Positions 1-10,868 of a DNA stretch of 26,782 nt are shown here, piece by piece. The stretch lies in NCBI GenBank assembly GCA_001970855.1, contig LSSN01001778.1, positions 1-26,782 of the forward strand, given 5' to 3'. The stretch comes from Smittium culicis (lineage: Eukaryota; Kickxellomycota; Harpellomycetes; Harpellales; Legeriomycetaceae). A program made the translations under genes and the position numbers. The notes under the pieces are model-generated. The model was not told the origin of the DNA. It ran no database searches and was given only the letters and a program-made list of their open reading frames with translations. How positions within the stretch are numbered: the stretch's first letter is position 1; each line of letters opens with the position of its first letter.

Positions 1-2
1 AG

Positions 3-1565
3 ACACTCAAATCGATCTGCCAGATGCTCAGGAAGAACGATTGGATGTCGTCTATCGATTTGAAAGATGCCTTTCTCCACATTCTGATACACCAGAAGTG
101 CAGAAAATATCTCAGATTCCAATGGAATGGGAGGACATTCCAGTTCAAAGTTCTCCCATTTGGACTATCGCTAAGCCCATGGACGTTTACGAAGATACTA
201 CGCCCGATCCAGAAATGGGCCAGAAGCAAGCAAATCAGGATGTCGATATACCTAGACGATATCTTAGTTGTGGGGTCCAACAAGCCCCAGTGCGAATCAT
301 ACACCGAAATGATAGCGCAGAAACTGGTGGAACTGGGATTTCTTATCAACATGGAGAAATCCGAAGTTTCACCAAAACAATCAATTCAGCATTTAGGGAT
401 GATTATCGACTCAAGGAGACTACTGCTAAAGGTCCCAAAGGACAAGATAAGGGACCTCAAAAGAGAAGCAACCCGACTGTTGAAGAAGAAGGTGGGTATT
501 CCAATACGTCAACTTGCATCCTTCATTAGAAAAGCACAGGCTATGACTGTAGCACTCTGGCCTGGACTACTAATGATGAGGAGATTGATGGAGCTCAAGA
601 ACTCCTGTCTCAATACAAGGAAAGGATGGAATGCCGTTGTCAACCTAAAAGGACATTCTGTTCAGAACTTGATATGGTGGAGGGACAAATTAACGATATG
701 GAACGGTCTCTCCTTTATCCCCAAATCCCACGAAGTAGAAATCTTTACCGATGCCAGCGACAACGGCTGGGGAATAGTGATTGGTTCTCAATCCTATTCG
801 GGAACCTGGAACAAGACGCAAATGGGCTTTCATATAAACGTGAAAGAGTTATTAACAATTGGATACTCTCTAAAGCTTCCACAAGTCCAGGGAAGATGTG
901 TGTCGATATATTCGGACAACACAACATCAATGTCATACATGCGAAAGATGGGTGGAACAGTATCCGAGAACCTGCTGAAGACTTCCGAAGATATCTGGAA
1001 ACACTGTTTCGATACGAAGACATACCCTCAGATAAATTATGTACCAACGTACATCAACCCCGCAGATGCCCCGTCGAGACTGACGCCTCAAACCGAATAG
1101 AGCTTATCAACAAGCTCGTTCGATTCTTTGGAGAAGCAATGGGGACCACACGATGTGGACCTCTTTGCTACCAACTCCACCAAGAAGGTACCAGCATACT
1201 ACAACTGGTACCAGGACAAGTTGAGTCAGGGTACCGATGCCCTGGTTCAAGACTGGAAGCAATGGGCCAACGCCTATTGCTGTACCCCTTGGAATCTGAT
1301 CTCCCAAGTACTCCAACGAGTACAACAGGAGAAACTAACAATGACGTTAGTAACTCCTCATTGGGAGTCAGCCATTTGGTTCCTAACATTAACCAAGATG
1401 ACGACAACGAAACCATGGAGGATAGAAGCGGCGGAGATTATTCCGGACCCAAAAAGCGGAAAATCTCCCCTCTCATGCAACAAGAAGTGGTTTCTCTCGG
1501 CATGGAGGATTACCAGCAGTTCCTACAAGACTAACATTTCCTCCCTGAAACTATTCGATTGTTAA
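3..1565 (+). pseudogene. DIRS reverse transcriptase-RNase H polyprotein, 5' partial, one in-frame stop
   Basis: The frame is already open at base 3, so the start lies outside the window. The first 366 codons (to TAG at 1098-1100) carry the RT palm: SIDLKDAFLHI (motif A), LPFGLSLSP (motif B) and the catalytic YLDD box (Asp codons 255-260). RNase H follows with FTDASDNGWGI (first Asp codon 750-752), later Asp and Glu residues, and NPADAPSRL. After the TAG the same frame continues to TAA at 1563-1565 with WGPHDVDLFAT, the conserved DIRS region downstream of RNase H, so the two pieces are one protein split by a nonsense codon. The product would copy element RNA into cDNA. The most likely reading is an inactivated copy; readthrough is a weaker alternative. 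Long open frames overlapping it in frame 2 are shadows. Confidence 0.85.
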
Positions 1566-2482
1566 CTTCGAATAAGAGATTAATTCGTAGAAAGACTAGG
1601 AATAAATCCGTCCTGGATAAGTTCCTCAATTGGGTAGCTGAAACACGACACTCAACTGAATACAACGAATACAATCTAGTAAACTACCTGGACGTATCAT
1701 TTATTGAAGGGAGAATAGGCTTTAATTCATTAAAGACATATAAATCATCCATAATACAAATGTTTATTGAAGATGGTAAGAAAATAAATAATAATACATT
1801 AAATTTATTTATTAGAAACCTCGAAGAAAATGCTATTATTAAAAGCAGAGACATCAACATTGACATTAATCCTATCCTCAATAAATTCAAACCAGACGGT
1901 CCATTGAACGAGTTAGACATCATTGACTCAACCAACAAGACACTTTGGTTAATTTCTGTTTGTGGATTCTTACGCGCTAGCGACATTCATCGTATCGACG
2001 ACAATAGAACAATTATTCTAGAGAACGAGGTATCATTTATTATTGTTGCACCTAAAGAAAGGCGCAAGAACAGACCTATAGAAAGGTTATGTAAGATCAA
2101 AGCTCATGAAGATAAACTTATCTGTCCTGTTACCGCGTACTCGGTTTATAAATCCAAAGTGGCAAACATTCCATGTATAAGACCACATCCTAATGATGAC
2201 TCTATAAATATAAACCATATATTCGGATTTGTAAAAGATAATTCGAAACCTCTCTTAGTAGATAGAATTTCAAAACTAAATCAATCAATAACTAAAATAG
2301 CAGTAAAAGATATGAAGCAAATACCTAAGGCCAGAGCAATTGGTGCCAGTCTAGCGTCGCAAGCTGGAGTCCCGAGCGATGCCATTATTTCACAAGCAAA
2401 TTGGGCTAACTACGATATGTTTGATAATTATTATCGTTTGACGAGAGATTCTACTGTCAAAATTACTAATTCTATTCTCTGA
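1559..2482 (+). CDS. DIRS-type tyrosine recombinase
   Basis: This frame encodes the recombinase that integrates the circular cDNA of DIRS elements. The first catalytic Arg is in GFLRASDIH (R139, codon 1973-1975). Box II reads KARAIGASLASQAGV with Arg259; the usual His three residues earlier is Pro here. Trp282 (ANWANYDMF) stands where many recombinases have His or Trp, and the nucleophile is one of the tandem tyrosines Y291/Y292 in FDNYYRL. The frame is open from 1535 but has no ATG near its start; 1559 is a TTG. It overlaps the upstream RT frame by 7 nt in the -1 frame, so expression probably needs frameshifting or non-AUG initiation. No internal stop is present, unlike the upstream ORF. The missing box II His may be family-typical, since fungal DIRS recombinases often vary there. 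Confidence 0.85.
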   Translation: MLTSNKRLIRRKTRNKSVLDKFLNWVAETRHSTEYNEYNLVNYLDVSFIEGRIGFNSLKTYKSSIIQMFIEDGKKINNNTLNLFIRNLEENAIIKSRDINIDINPILNKFKPDGPLNELDIIDSTNKTLWLISVCGFLRASDIHRIDDNRTIILENEVSFIIVAPKERRKNRPIERLCKIKAHEDKLICPVTAYSVYKSKVANIPCIRPHPNDDSININHIFGFVKDNSKPLLVDRISKLNQSITKIAVKDMKQIPKARAIGASLASQAGVPSDAIISQANWANYDMFDNYYRLTRDSTVKITNSIL

Positions 2483-2487
2483 AGTCG

Positions 2488-2584
2488 CTATATATATCTC
2501 CTCTCAGAGATATAATGTAAACATAAATCGAGCCCGAAGGGCGAAGATTTATTAATATTATATGAGAAGAGGAGATATATATAG
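2488..2584. repeat. 97-bp imperfect palindrome, probable DIRS internal complementary region
   Basis: The outer 17 bp of each arm (ctatatatatctcctct) are perfect inverted repeats. The arms continue imperfectly to a centre at GCCC-GAA-GGGC. It begins five bases after the recombinase stop codon. DIRS elements carry an internal complementary region here that matches the element ends and templates circle formation, so that role is inferred from position and sequence. Confidence 0.7.
2547..2584 (-). repeat. Inverted copy of the right terminal arm
   Basis: The reverse complement of these 38 bases matches 2760-2797 at 36 of 38 positions, by eye. It is the right arm of the 97-bp palindrome. Confidence 0.75.
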
Positions 2585-2759
2585 TCCCACCCACCCGATT
2601 CTCACCCTTTTTGTACCTAAGCGAAAAGATAATAAGGATAAAATATGGTACCTTACAAGCATATTTAAGGAAAATTTCGTTTTTGAAAACTTTGTTTTAT
2701 TTTTAAAATTTTTCTAAATTTGTAATTTCGTTTTGTTTTATCCAATAAAATTGATAACA

Positions 2760-2797
2760 CTATATATATCTCCTCTCCTCAAATAATATTAATAAAT
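2760..2797 (+). repeat. Right terminal repeat arm of the DIRS-like element
   Basis: This is the third copy of the ctatatatatctcctct motif, followed by the same A+T tract as the reverse complement of 2547-2584. It is taken as the outer edge of the right terminal repeat. The 175 bp between (2585-2759) would be the rest of that repeat, but the left repeat lies outside the window and cannot confirm it. Confidence 0.6.
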
Positions 2798-5247
2798 TGA
2801 TTAAAAATTTTATTTATTCTATTTATAGGATTATAGCTGTTAATCCCCTTCCAAGACCAACGTTCTTAAACAAATTTAAAAATCAGTTGCATGAGCCAAT
2901 TAAAAGTTTCTTGTTATTGGGTGTGCTGCAGATATTAGAAAATAAAATAATATCATTCTGCAGTCATTTATCTTTATGTCATTTGGTTGGATATTTTTCA
3001 TAATTTAAAAAAAGTCAACTTCCCCTGGAAGAGCTATACAATTTATAAATTTTACTACGTAGTCCTTAAAATTATTACCTCAACCAGAACACGACATTTA
3101 ATTGAGATTTTTCATTGTTTAACCAAATATATATGTATAATTCTGCTTAAAGAATTATTAACATCTTGAACCATCAAATATACAATTTATTAGACCATCT
3201 TAGCTTAAAAAATAACACGCAAAACTACTAATTATTTTATATTAACCATCTGAATTTAATTAATTCCTTTATAATTAAAAATAAATTGAGCAAGGTTTAG
3301 CAGTAGTGACTGAGGTTATGATTATTTTTTATGCAGTAAATTTCAGAGCTAAAAATTTTTTATATTATTAAAAATTCAAGCTATACTCCTCATTTATGAT
3401 TAGTATTGCAATCGAATTTGTAAAATATTTGTTAGATTTTATAAAACTCCCAAGCAATTTCTAACAAAAATTTCGTGAAGTGGCGGAAAATTTTTTTTCG
3501 AATTACCAAAGTTTAACCCAAAGTCGATTCTAAATGTATCGACCAAAATCATTCAACGTAACAATCAATTTTTTAAAAGTTCCAAAGTTGATTCTAATCG
3601 ATTCAATCGATTTTATACAGGAGAAAAATATGTTGAAACACTAATAATGACTATTCTAACCATAGAAATAATATAGATTTTCATTATTAGAATTATATAA
3701 AGTCTTATTTCCCTCTTTCATAACCTACAATATCTTTAGAATTGAATTGGATTCAAATCATTACAAAAATTAAAATTCCATACCTATTGCTTTCTTTATT
3801 TCTTTTCATAACTCCGTCCTTTTTTTCCCTTCAATTTTATGCATTTAAATGATTTAATACAACCATGATAAATTTATTTTTTGATATATTTATAGATACA
3901 CTTAATTATTTAATGTGGATATGAAATCTAGCTTACAAGTTTTGCAACTGACACAAACACAACAATTAGCTTGAATAAGTACCAAAGTTATAAAAGCTTT
4001 AATAGTATAATAAATGAATATCCAAAAATTAAACGAAATAAAGAGCTGGTTTACCACTTTGGATTTAAAAAAAAAACTTATTTTATTTTAATTTTGTAGT
4101 AAAAAAATTTTAAATTTTAAATAAATAATTTTAAATTAAGAATTTTAATCCATTAATTTTAAATAGTTTGTTTAGGATCTAAAATGATCAGAATAATAAT
4201 TAGCTCGTAAAATTTTAAATAAACAGTACGACGGTATAAGTAAAAAAAACCCATATGTTTTTTTAGCAGATTTAGTTAAATTATTTTTATTGAGCTAAAT
4301 CGAGCTGATTAACTTTTTAATGGGTAGTATATTGTAATTTAGCTTCAAAATATCGGTAAATACATTCTTTGACAGCATTCTAACGCTGAGAGCCATAATA
4401 AAATCTGTTTACGGATAAGTAACAGCGAATAAAAGCATTCGTACAGAACTAATGAATCAATAATTTTGATTCTTTAAAAAGCACTTGGCTGGAAAGGGAA
4501 AAGATTATTTTTAGTGAATCATATAAATATTAATAAAATTTATTTAATAATCTATGCTTAAATTTGGAGCTTTTAGGATAATTTTTGAGTCAATTAGAAT
4601 CAAATTTAAAACTTTTAGAAAATCATTAGATACATTTAGAATCGAATTTGGTTTGTACTAAGTTATCTCGGGAAAAAAAACTCTGCAAAGTCATGTATAT
4701 TTTTTTTAGAAATTTCTTGCGCGTTTTCTACAATCGAACAAAGGTTTTAGAAATTCTATTTCAAAATCTTTTATATATGAGATTATTTCGAGGAGCGGAA
4801 CTTTTTCTGAGTTTTTCCTACTTAGCAGCATTATTTTTATTTTTAAATCTTAGTGTAAATTATCATCGAACTAAATGTGTGATGCAGTCAATAGCTTAAC
4901 CTAATACAGTTAAACATATAATTTCTAAGAAAAAAAATTTATACTTCCCCTAAGAATATACCATACATAAATATGTGCATATGTGTGAATATTGTATTTC
5001 CCGATGAACTCGTAATATTTTGACTTAATTTACCACCATTAACATCCAATAAAAACCCCTTATATATTGACGTTTATTAATTATGATAACAATTTATACT
5101 TCTGTATTAGCTAGAAAACGAAACAATTTTAAAATTAATATACTTATAGAATATTTTTAGAATGAGCTGAATCGAAAAAGGAAAAAACTCCAGAAGGTCA
5201 AAAAACTTTCATTTTTACCTTGATCCTATTTATTTATATTTTAATCA

Positions 5248-5267
5248 TTATATATATATATATATAT
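5248..5267. repeat. (TA)n microsatellite
   Basis: About ten uninterrupted TA units within noncoding DNA, next to a T run. Confidence 0.8.
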
Positions 5268-7155
5268 TTTTTCCCCAATATAATCACTCTTTTATTTCTT
5301 ATCTGCCTATGGGTTTCAGGAGCTGAGTACTGTTTACTCCTAATCATTAATTAATGAAGATCGTAGATTCCGCGAAAATACGTAAAATTCCTAAAAAATT
5401 AAATGAGTATTAAGAATCCCAAAAAAAAAATAAATATATGGTTTTTTAGTCTTAAGCACTCGATTATTATATAAAATATGAATAATAGATCTCCCAAATC
5501 AAACTCTACATATCTTAGCTTGAAAAAAATTTTTGAATTTAATGCTCCAATACAAAGTATTTTTATTTTATTACAAACTTGAAATATTTTTTAATGTTTA
5601 AATTATTAATTAGTTGTTTCTTTATTTATAAAATAGCTATAGTAATAGATTATTCAAAATAGACCTTATCTATTCAAAAGTCACAATAATTTAACTAAAT
5701 AATATAGATTCAAAATTTGTTAAATCTGTGATATCAACATTTCATTTAATTTTTATTATATCGGATGAATTTCAAAAGAAAAATTTGTAATAGTTAAGTA
5801 AAAATGCGTTTAGATTCTTTGAAATCCATATATTCTTTTAGTTATAAAAGAAAAATGGTTATAAATATAATAAAACGAGAAAAATTTTTTTTAAAAATAT
5901 ATATAAAAATGTAAAAACTAATAAAAATATATAAATATATATAAGCTAAAAAAACTATCAAAAAAAAAAATTAGGAAAATTAGAAAAATATAAAAACTAG
6001 GAAAAAAAATCTAGAAAAATATGAAAGTTATTAAAAAAAATTTTCTAGCACAAAAATTTTTTTTAGAAAATATCATAAAGATTTCAAATCATTTAAATTA
6101 CTCAAAGTTCATCTAAAAATAGATGTCTAACTGAATTTCCAAGAACTTAGTTATTAAATAAATTGGAATTTCTTTGAGTAAATACTACATTAAAAAAACA
6201 TCAAAAAGTATATTTATCGTTTACAAATTATGTATAAAAAACTTAAAGATGGTTTTAGTTACAATAAAAAATTACTATTATTTTAGTATGTCTATTTATT
6301 TTGACTTAATACATATATAATCCTGAATTTGAGTCGGTTTTTTTGTCTAATCTTATATATCATTAAATTTGTTTCAATAATATTATTATCGTTATTCTGA
6401 TTTCCATTATTTGATATGTAAGTAATAAACGTGTTTAATAAATTAAAAAGATTTTAAATCGGTATTATAATAGTTTGGAACAGATTCTTAATTATTCTAT
6501 CTATATTTATATATCCTCTGAGTATATTAAGTTAGATAAGTTCAGTATATACTTAAGATTAATTGAAATAGGAATCAATTTTCTTTAAAAAAGACTATTC
6601 CTGATCACTAATTAGGAATATTTTTCAATTTTTTTTAAAAGTAGAGATTTTACATTTGAGATCCAACACCCTAATATTTAGACTTAATTGTTGTTTGTTA
6701 AGGATGCTTTTAATTAATTACAATGTATGTATGCCTTTTTTATTTTAGATGAAAATTTCACTTCGCGTCTGTCGAAATAAATTCTCTGGGTATATTTAAC
6801 CTCAAATAAAAAAAAATATGTACAATTTTTATAAGATTTTATAATCTGCTCTAGAATTGCTTTTTATTTAAAAAATGAATTATAAATTAGTTCGTCTTTC
6901 CTCCATAATTCAGTAAATCTTAAAATGAAAATTATAGAATGATATAGATTTATATTTTTTAAGATTAGTAAAACTCTATAATTTAATAATTAATAGCATG
7001 AATTATTTTGAAGAATTAAAGTATAGAAAATTTTGATAAACAATACCATCAAATTTTGATAATTTTTATGAATGGATTATTTTTAAGGAATATCAAAAAT
7101 ATACAAAAGTGAAAAAAATTAGAAAATCCAATTTTATTTTACTATTGACCGAATT

Positions 7156-7203
7156 TATATAATATAATATAATATAATATAATATAATATAATATAATAT
7201 AAT
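7156..7203. repeat. (ATAAT)n pentanucleotide microsatellite
   Basis: A five-base unit (ATAAT in one phase) repeats about nine times without visible interruption. Confidence 0.9.
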
Positions 7204-8551
7204 TGCACTTGAGATTCTTTAAATATATTTTTATAGCAGGAAATTATTATAATTATATTTATAATTACATAATATTAGAGATTGGAAATTATAACTTAAC
7301 TTTAGATTTATTTAAATAAAATAGTAGCTAATTATTGAGTTATTAATCGTATCAGTAGATTTTTATTATTATAAAACCTAAATAAAATAAAATTATTGTG
7401 GTAATAAATGAGCTACCAGTAATCTTTGAACAATGAAAAAGTCCGAAAAAAGTGTTCAATAAATATCAAATGAATTTGAATAATAATCGTACTATACTGA
7501 TTTTCATATTTCATATTTTATTTTTAGCTGATATTTTATCAAAATATATTTTTTAAGACGATGCTAGATTAAAATAATGAATATTTAAACAGGTTAATAA
7601 GATGTAATTTTTTGTTTCTACATCTCTAAGTATTTAAGATTATTTAATTTGAATATTTTTATAGCGCAGAGTGTTATATGTTATAAAATTTTATAAAATA
7701 TTAATAGTTGATGAAAAAAAATTTTATTTTGTTTTTAGATGAAAAAATTTCAAAATTAAATGAGCAGATAGAAAAAAAAATTTTTTCTTCGATTTTCAAA
7801 CAATAATAGCACCTTTTGAACGATTATTTCAAGAAATTTAATCTTTAGAAAATTTTCAATTTCTTTCATAATTTCTCAAATTAAGTCTAGTTTTCATTTT
7901 CATTTTCTTCAATTTTTGAATTCTTAACTGTTAGCCATTTTAATCATTGGCCTAGCAAATAAGGTATATAAAAATGCAAATAAATTCACTGTTTTGGAAT
8001 GTGTTATTTTAAGTAAATGATATTTAAATTTAATTAGTTTTTTGCTGAAAAAATTTGATACTATTTATGAAGGAGTCTTTTTATAGTTTAACCATTTCAG
8101 ATGTAGTTAGCTTTTTTTAAGCTATAAAATTCATATGGACAAATGATAAACTGATAAATTAATATAGATGGGAAAATTATTATTGGCTATTTATAAAAAT
8201 ACACATGGGTGATTCATAAGGGATAGAGCACTTTTATGCGCAAAGAGTTACAGTGTACGATATTTCATATATCATTAGTGCCCAATAAATAAAATTTATT
8301 ATTTTATTTATCAAATAATAACTTTCAAATTAAATGGCTAAATAGAAAAATCTAAATGCATTTTAAATTAAGCCAATAATGTATAATATTTTTGTATCCC
8401 CAATCCAATCCAATAAAATTATATTGCATCGTAGTTCTCTCTTTATTAAGAATCTTTCAAAAATAAATTGAAAATATAGCCAATCAATAAATTAAAAGTA
8501 AAATATTAAAATTTAAATTTTCATAATTATTCGTACTTTTGTTATCATCGT

Positions 8552-8630
8552 GCCTGATTAGCTCAGTGGTAGAGCGTTGGTCTTGTATTATGACAACCAA
8601 AGGTCTGGTGTTCAATCCACCAATTAGGCA
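8552..8630 (+). tRNA. tRNA-Thr(UGU) with a 7-nt intron
   Basis: A full cloverleaf can be drawn. The acceptor stem GCCTGAT (8552-8558) pairs with ATTAGGC (8623-8629) with one G-T pair, and A8630 is the discriminator. The D arm is GCTC/GAGC with loop AGTGGTA. The anticodon stem TTGGT (8577-8581) pairs with ACCAA (8596-8600). The T arm TGGTG/CACCA encloses TTCAATC. The anticodon TGT is at 8584-8586. The anticodon loop has 14 nt instead of 7; removing TTATGAC (8588-8594), directly 3' of A37, restores CTTGTAA, the usual Thr(UGU) loop. That is the canonical nuclear intron position. C8582 can pair with G8592, the third base from the intron 3' end, as tRNA splicing requires. A T run at 8646-8649 could end Pol III transcription. 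No 3' CCA is encoded, as expected in a eukaryote. Confidence 0.92.
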
Positions 8631-9723
8631 TTATCAATTAATTTATTTTACAATTATATTTTTTATGTAAAAGTTGGTATAAAGAGCTTCTAGTTTGTTC
8701 TTACTAAACTTGGGTGTTGATTTTTAGATTTTTTCAAAATTTAAAAGTGATACTTTTACAATAAAGTAATACTTTGAATTCAACGTAGATAAAGGGCTAA
8801 AATTGTATCAAAAATATAAGAAAAAAAATTCAACTTGGAATGAGTGGTTTTAAGAATGTGAATATTTGAATTTTTTTTATTAAATTATCGAATACTTTTA
8901 GTTTTGAAATATTAAATACTTAAATTAAATTTTATTTTAGTATTTAGAAAGTACAAAAATAACTAGGGTATAAAAATATTAAAGTAAAAAACAATCAAGT
9001 CATTTAATAAATCCTCTTTTGATTTTTTTCAAAGAGGCGTTTGAAGAATCTTCATCGTATATGCATAAATTAATGGCTATAATATGTATTTTATTGAGAT
9101 CATTAAGAGTCGATGAATTAGATTATGATATATGATATATTATATATGATTACAGATTTTTTTTATTAATGGATCCTAGTATCGCAAAGAATATCTGGAT
9201 AATAAGCGTGAACATTTAAGCCAGCTTTATTAGATTGATAGTGTTTGTGTGTAGAGATTTAAATGTAAATTATATATTAAATAGCGTTAAATGGTTGTAG
9301 GAAAGATAAAAAAAGATCGAGAAAATTTTTTATATTCAAAAAATTCGATATTAATATAATAAATTCTATAAACACTTCATTTTATTTCATATTTTTTATA
9401 AGATAGCTTTAACTATTCAAGAAGATTGTTTTCTAGACTTGTGAGGTGGAATTATATATTTTTATTGAACATTGAACAATTATTATAATTTATTGACCAC
9501 ACACACAAAATATTAAAAATAGCACTTGGAGAAAAATATTAACTGGTATTTTATTTTGTATTACGAATGAGTATGATTAACCAAAGTCTCTTTTTTTATT
9601 CGGATTTAAGTTTATTTATAATGAAGATATTTGAATATTCTTAATGGAGAGTTCATGTTGTTATCTAAGTTGTAAATATATCAAGTAAATTCTTTATATT
9701 GATAATAGATGTGTTTTTCTTGT

Positions 9724-9743
9724 GGGGGGGGGGGGGGGGGGGG
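9724..9743 (+). repeat. G(20) homopolymer
   Basis: Twenty consecutive G in a strongly A+T-rich region. Such a tract could form a G-quadruplex; the function is unknown. Confidence 0.9.
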
Positions 9744-10434
9744 CATAATATGAGAAAAATGATTAGAGGTCAAGAATTTTCATGGTTAAAACTCCTTTTC
9801 AAAGGAGGGGCTATAACTTTAATTTTCCTGAAAAATTGAAAATTTCAAATTCCCAGAATAATGCACATTTAAGGGACTAAATAGTCTGATTGGTGATTTA
9901 TTTATAGTGATACTATATTTTAAGTTGGTAAAAAAGGCAGTAAGGGGATAAGATAAATATAATTATTTTTTGATAGCTTACTAAAGGTAATTATATGCGA
10001 ATATCCGTTTAGGCTACGATTAGTTTTGAGAGTTCTTGAATAAAATTCAATCTGCCAGTTTATAAAGAATCTTAGTGGCTTTCGGTCTAATATTTTGGTT
10101 GGTAAAATTTAGAAAGTCAAATAATTTCAACTTAGAGGGGTTAGTATACAGGTAAAATACTCTTGGTAGACTTTTGTGGCTCAAAAGAAGGTCTGTGTCC
10201 AGAGAAATAAGTAAGAGATTGTATTGGAGTTAGGGGTTATGTGTATAATGGCGTTCAGCTAAAAATCATGTTTGCTTACCAAACGCAGATTCTTTTGCCT
10301 TACATTACGGCAGTGGGAGTGTTTCTTGGTTGTAAATATTTGGCAGTATACCAATTGGCCAGCTGGAATTATATGTACACAGATTTTAATAGCGCTTAGG
10401 CAATAGGAGACGATTTGATTTTAATAGCTTTTAA

Positions 10435-10517
10435 GCAATGGGAATCTGTCTAATTATTTTCGAAGAGGCAATAGGAATCTGTCTAATTATTTTCAAAGAG
10501 GCAATAGGAAATAATTT
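10435..10517. repeat. 33-bp tandem repeat, two full units and a partial third
   Basis: Units 10435-10467 and 10468-10500 are nearly identical, and a third begins at 10501 and decays. Just upstream a related pair of about 27 bp (starting gattttaatagc) sits at 10382-10408 and 10417-10443, so the repeats are nested. A 77-codon minus-strand frame across them is repeat-derived and not called as a gene. Confidence 0.8.
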
Positions 10518-10868
10518 AAGTAATTCAAATCTACAATAGTGAGGCGATTGCCAATGGGATTTTAGTTGCCTATCAATATAAAAAAAGTCGATTGAGAAAA
10601 TTATGATAAATAGGCGATTTTTAAATCTTGGCTCTGCCCTATAGAGAAAAATAGTCTCAAACATAATTGGTCAAATGATAGCCGTGGCATCCGAGCATCC
10701 AATGGATTGGTGATTTGGTGCGGTGGCTTATAATGCTCAGAGATTTAATTCAAAGATATTAGAATCAATTTTAAGGTTTTTTTCTTCGATAGTTTAAATC
10801 ATATAATACAATCAACCAAAGCCCAAATTATTGTAAAACGCTTCTTCTTTCATGAATTAAATTATACG

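Larger units (their letters stand above)
1..2800 (+). mobile_element. DIRS-like tyrosine-recombinase retrotransposon, 3' part
   Basis: The segment carries, in order, reverse transcriptase, RNase H, the conserved DIRS C-terminal region and a tyrosine recombinase. It ends with an internal palindrome and an inverted copy of one of its arms. This order and the lack of a DDE integrase are hallmarks of the DIRS order of YR retrotransposons. The left edge is cut by the window, so the gag-like ORF and left terminal repeat are not visible. The right end is put near 2797-2800, where the repeated arm stops matching; this boundary is inferred. No target-site duplication is expected for this class and none can be assessed. 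Confidence 0.85.
2801..8551. other. A+T-rich gene desert
   Basis: About 5.7 kb with no convincing gene. Short open frames (for example 2797-3003, 2987-3169, 4648-4899) have residue composition expected of translated A+T-rich DNA and no recognisable motif. The stretch is dominated by A and T homopolymers, including an A-rich low-complexity patch at 5880-6060. Apart from microsatellites, nothing is recognised. Confidence 0.7.
8631..10868. other. Noncoding DNA between tRNA-Thr and the PMT gene
   Basis: About 2.2 kb without a supported gene. It holds a run of 20 G (9724-9743) and a tandem repeat (10435-10517). The stretch at about 10130-10400 is visibly richer in G+C than its surroundings and may be a relic, but nothing in it is recognised. 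The PMT promoter should lie in the last few hundred bases; no clear promoter motif was found. Confidence 0.6.

Noticed and set aside
41..1534. Long + strand frames at 41-529 and 626-1534, and minus frames within 745-1416
   Set aside because: They overlap the DIRS RT-RNase H frame, which has clear family motifs; the other frames have none and are shadows.
1684..1986. Minus-strand frame inside the recombinase
   Set aside because: Antisense shadow of the tyrosine recombinase with no recognisable feature.
2797..4899. Short + strand frames at 2797-3003, 2987-3169 and 4648-4899
   Set aside because: Rich in Phe, Leu, Ile, Lys and Asn as expected from translated A+T-rich DNA; no motif, and located in low-complexity sequence.
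10431..10664. Minus-strand 77-codon frame
   Set aside because: Its repeated IRQIPIA segments come from the 33-bp tandem repeat, so it is repeat-driven.
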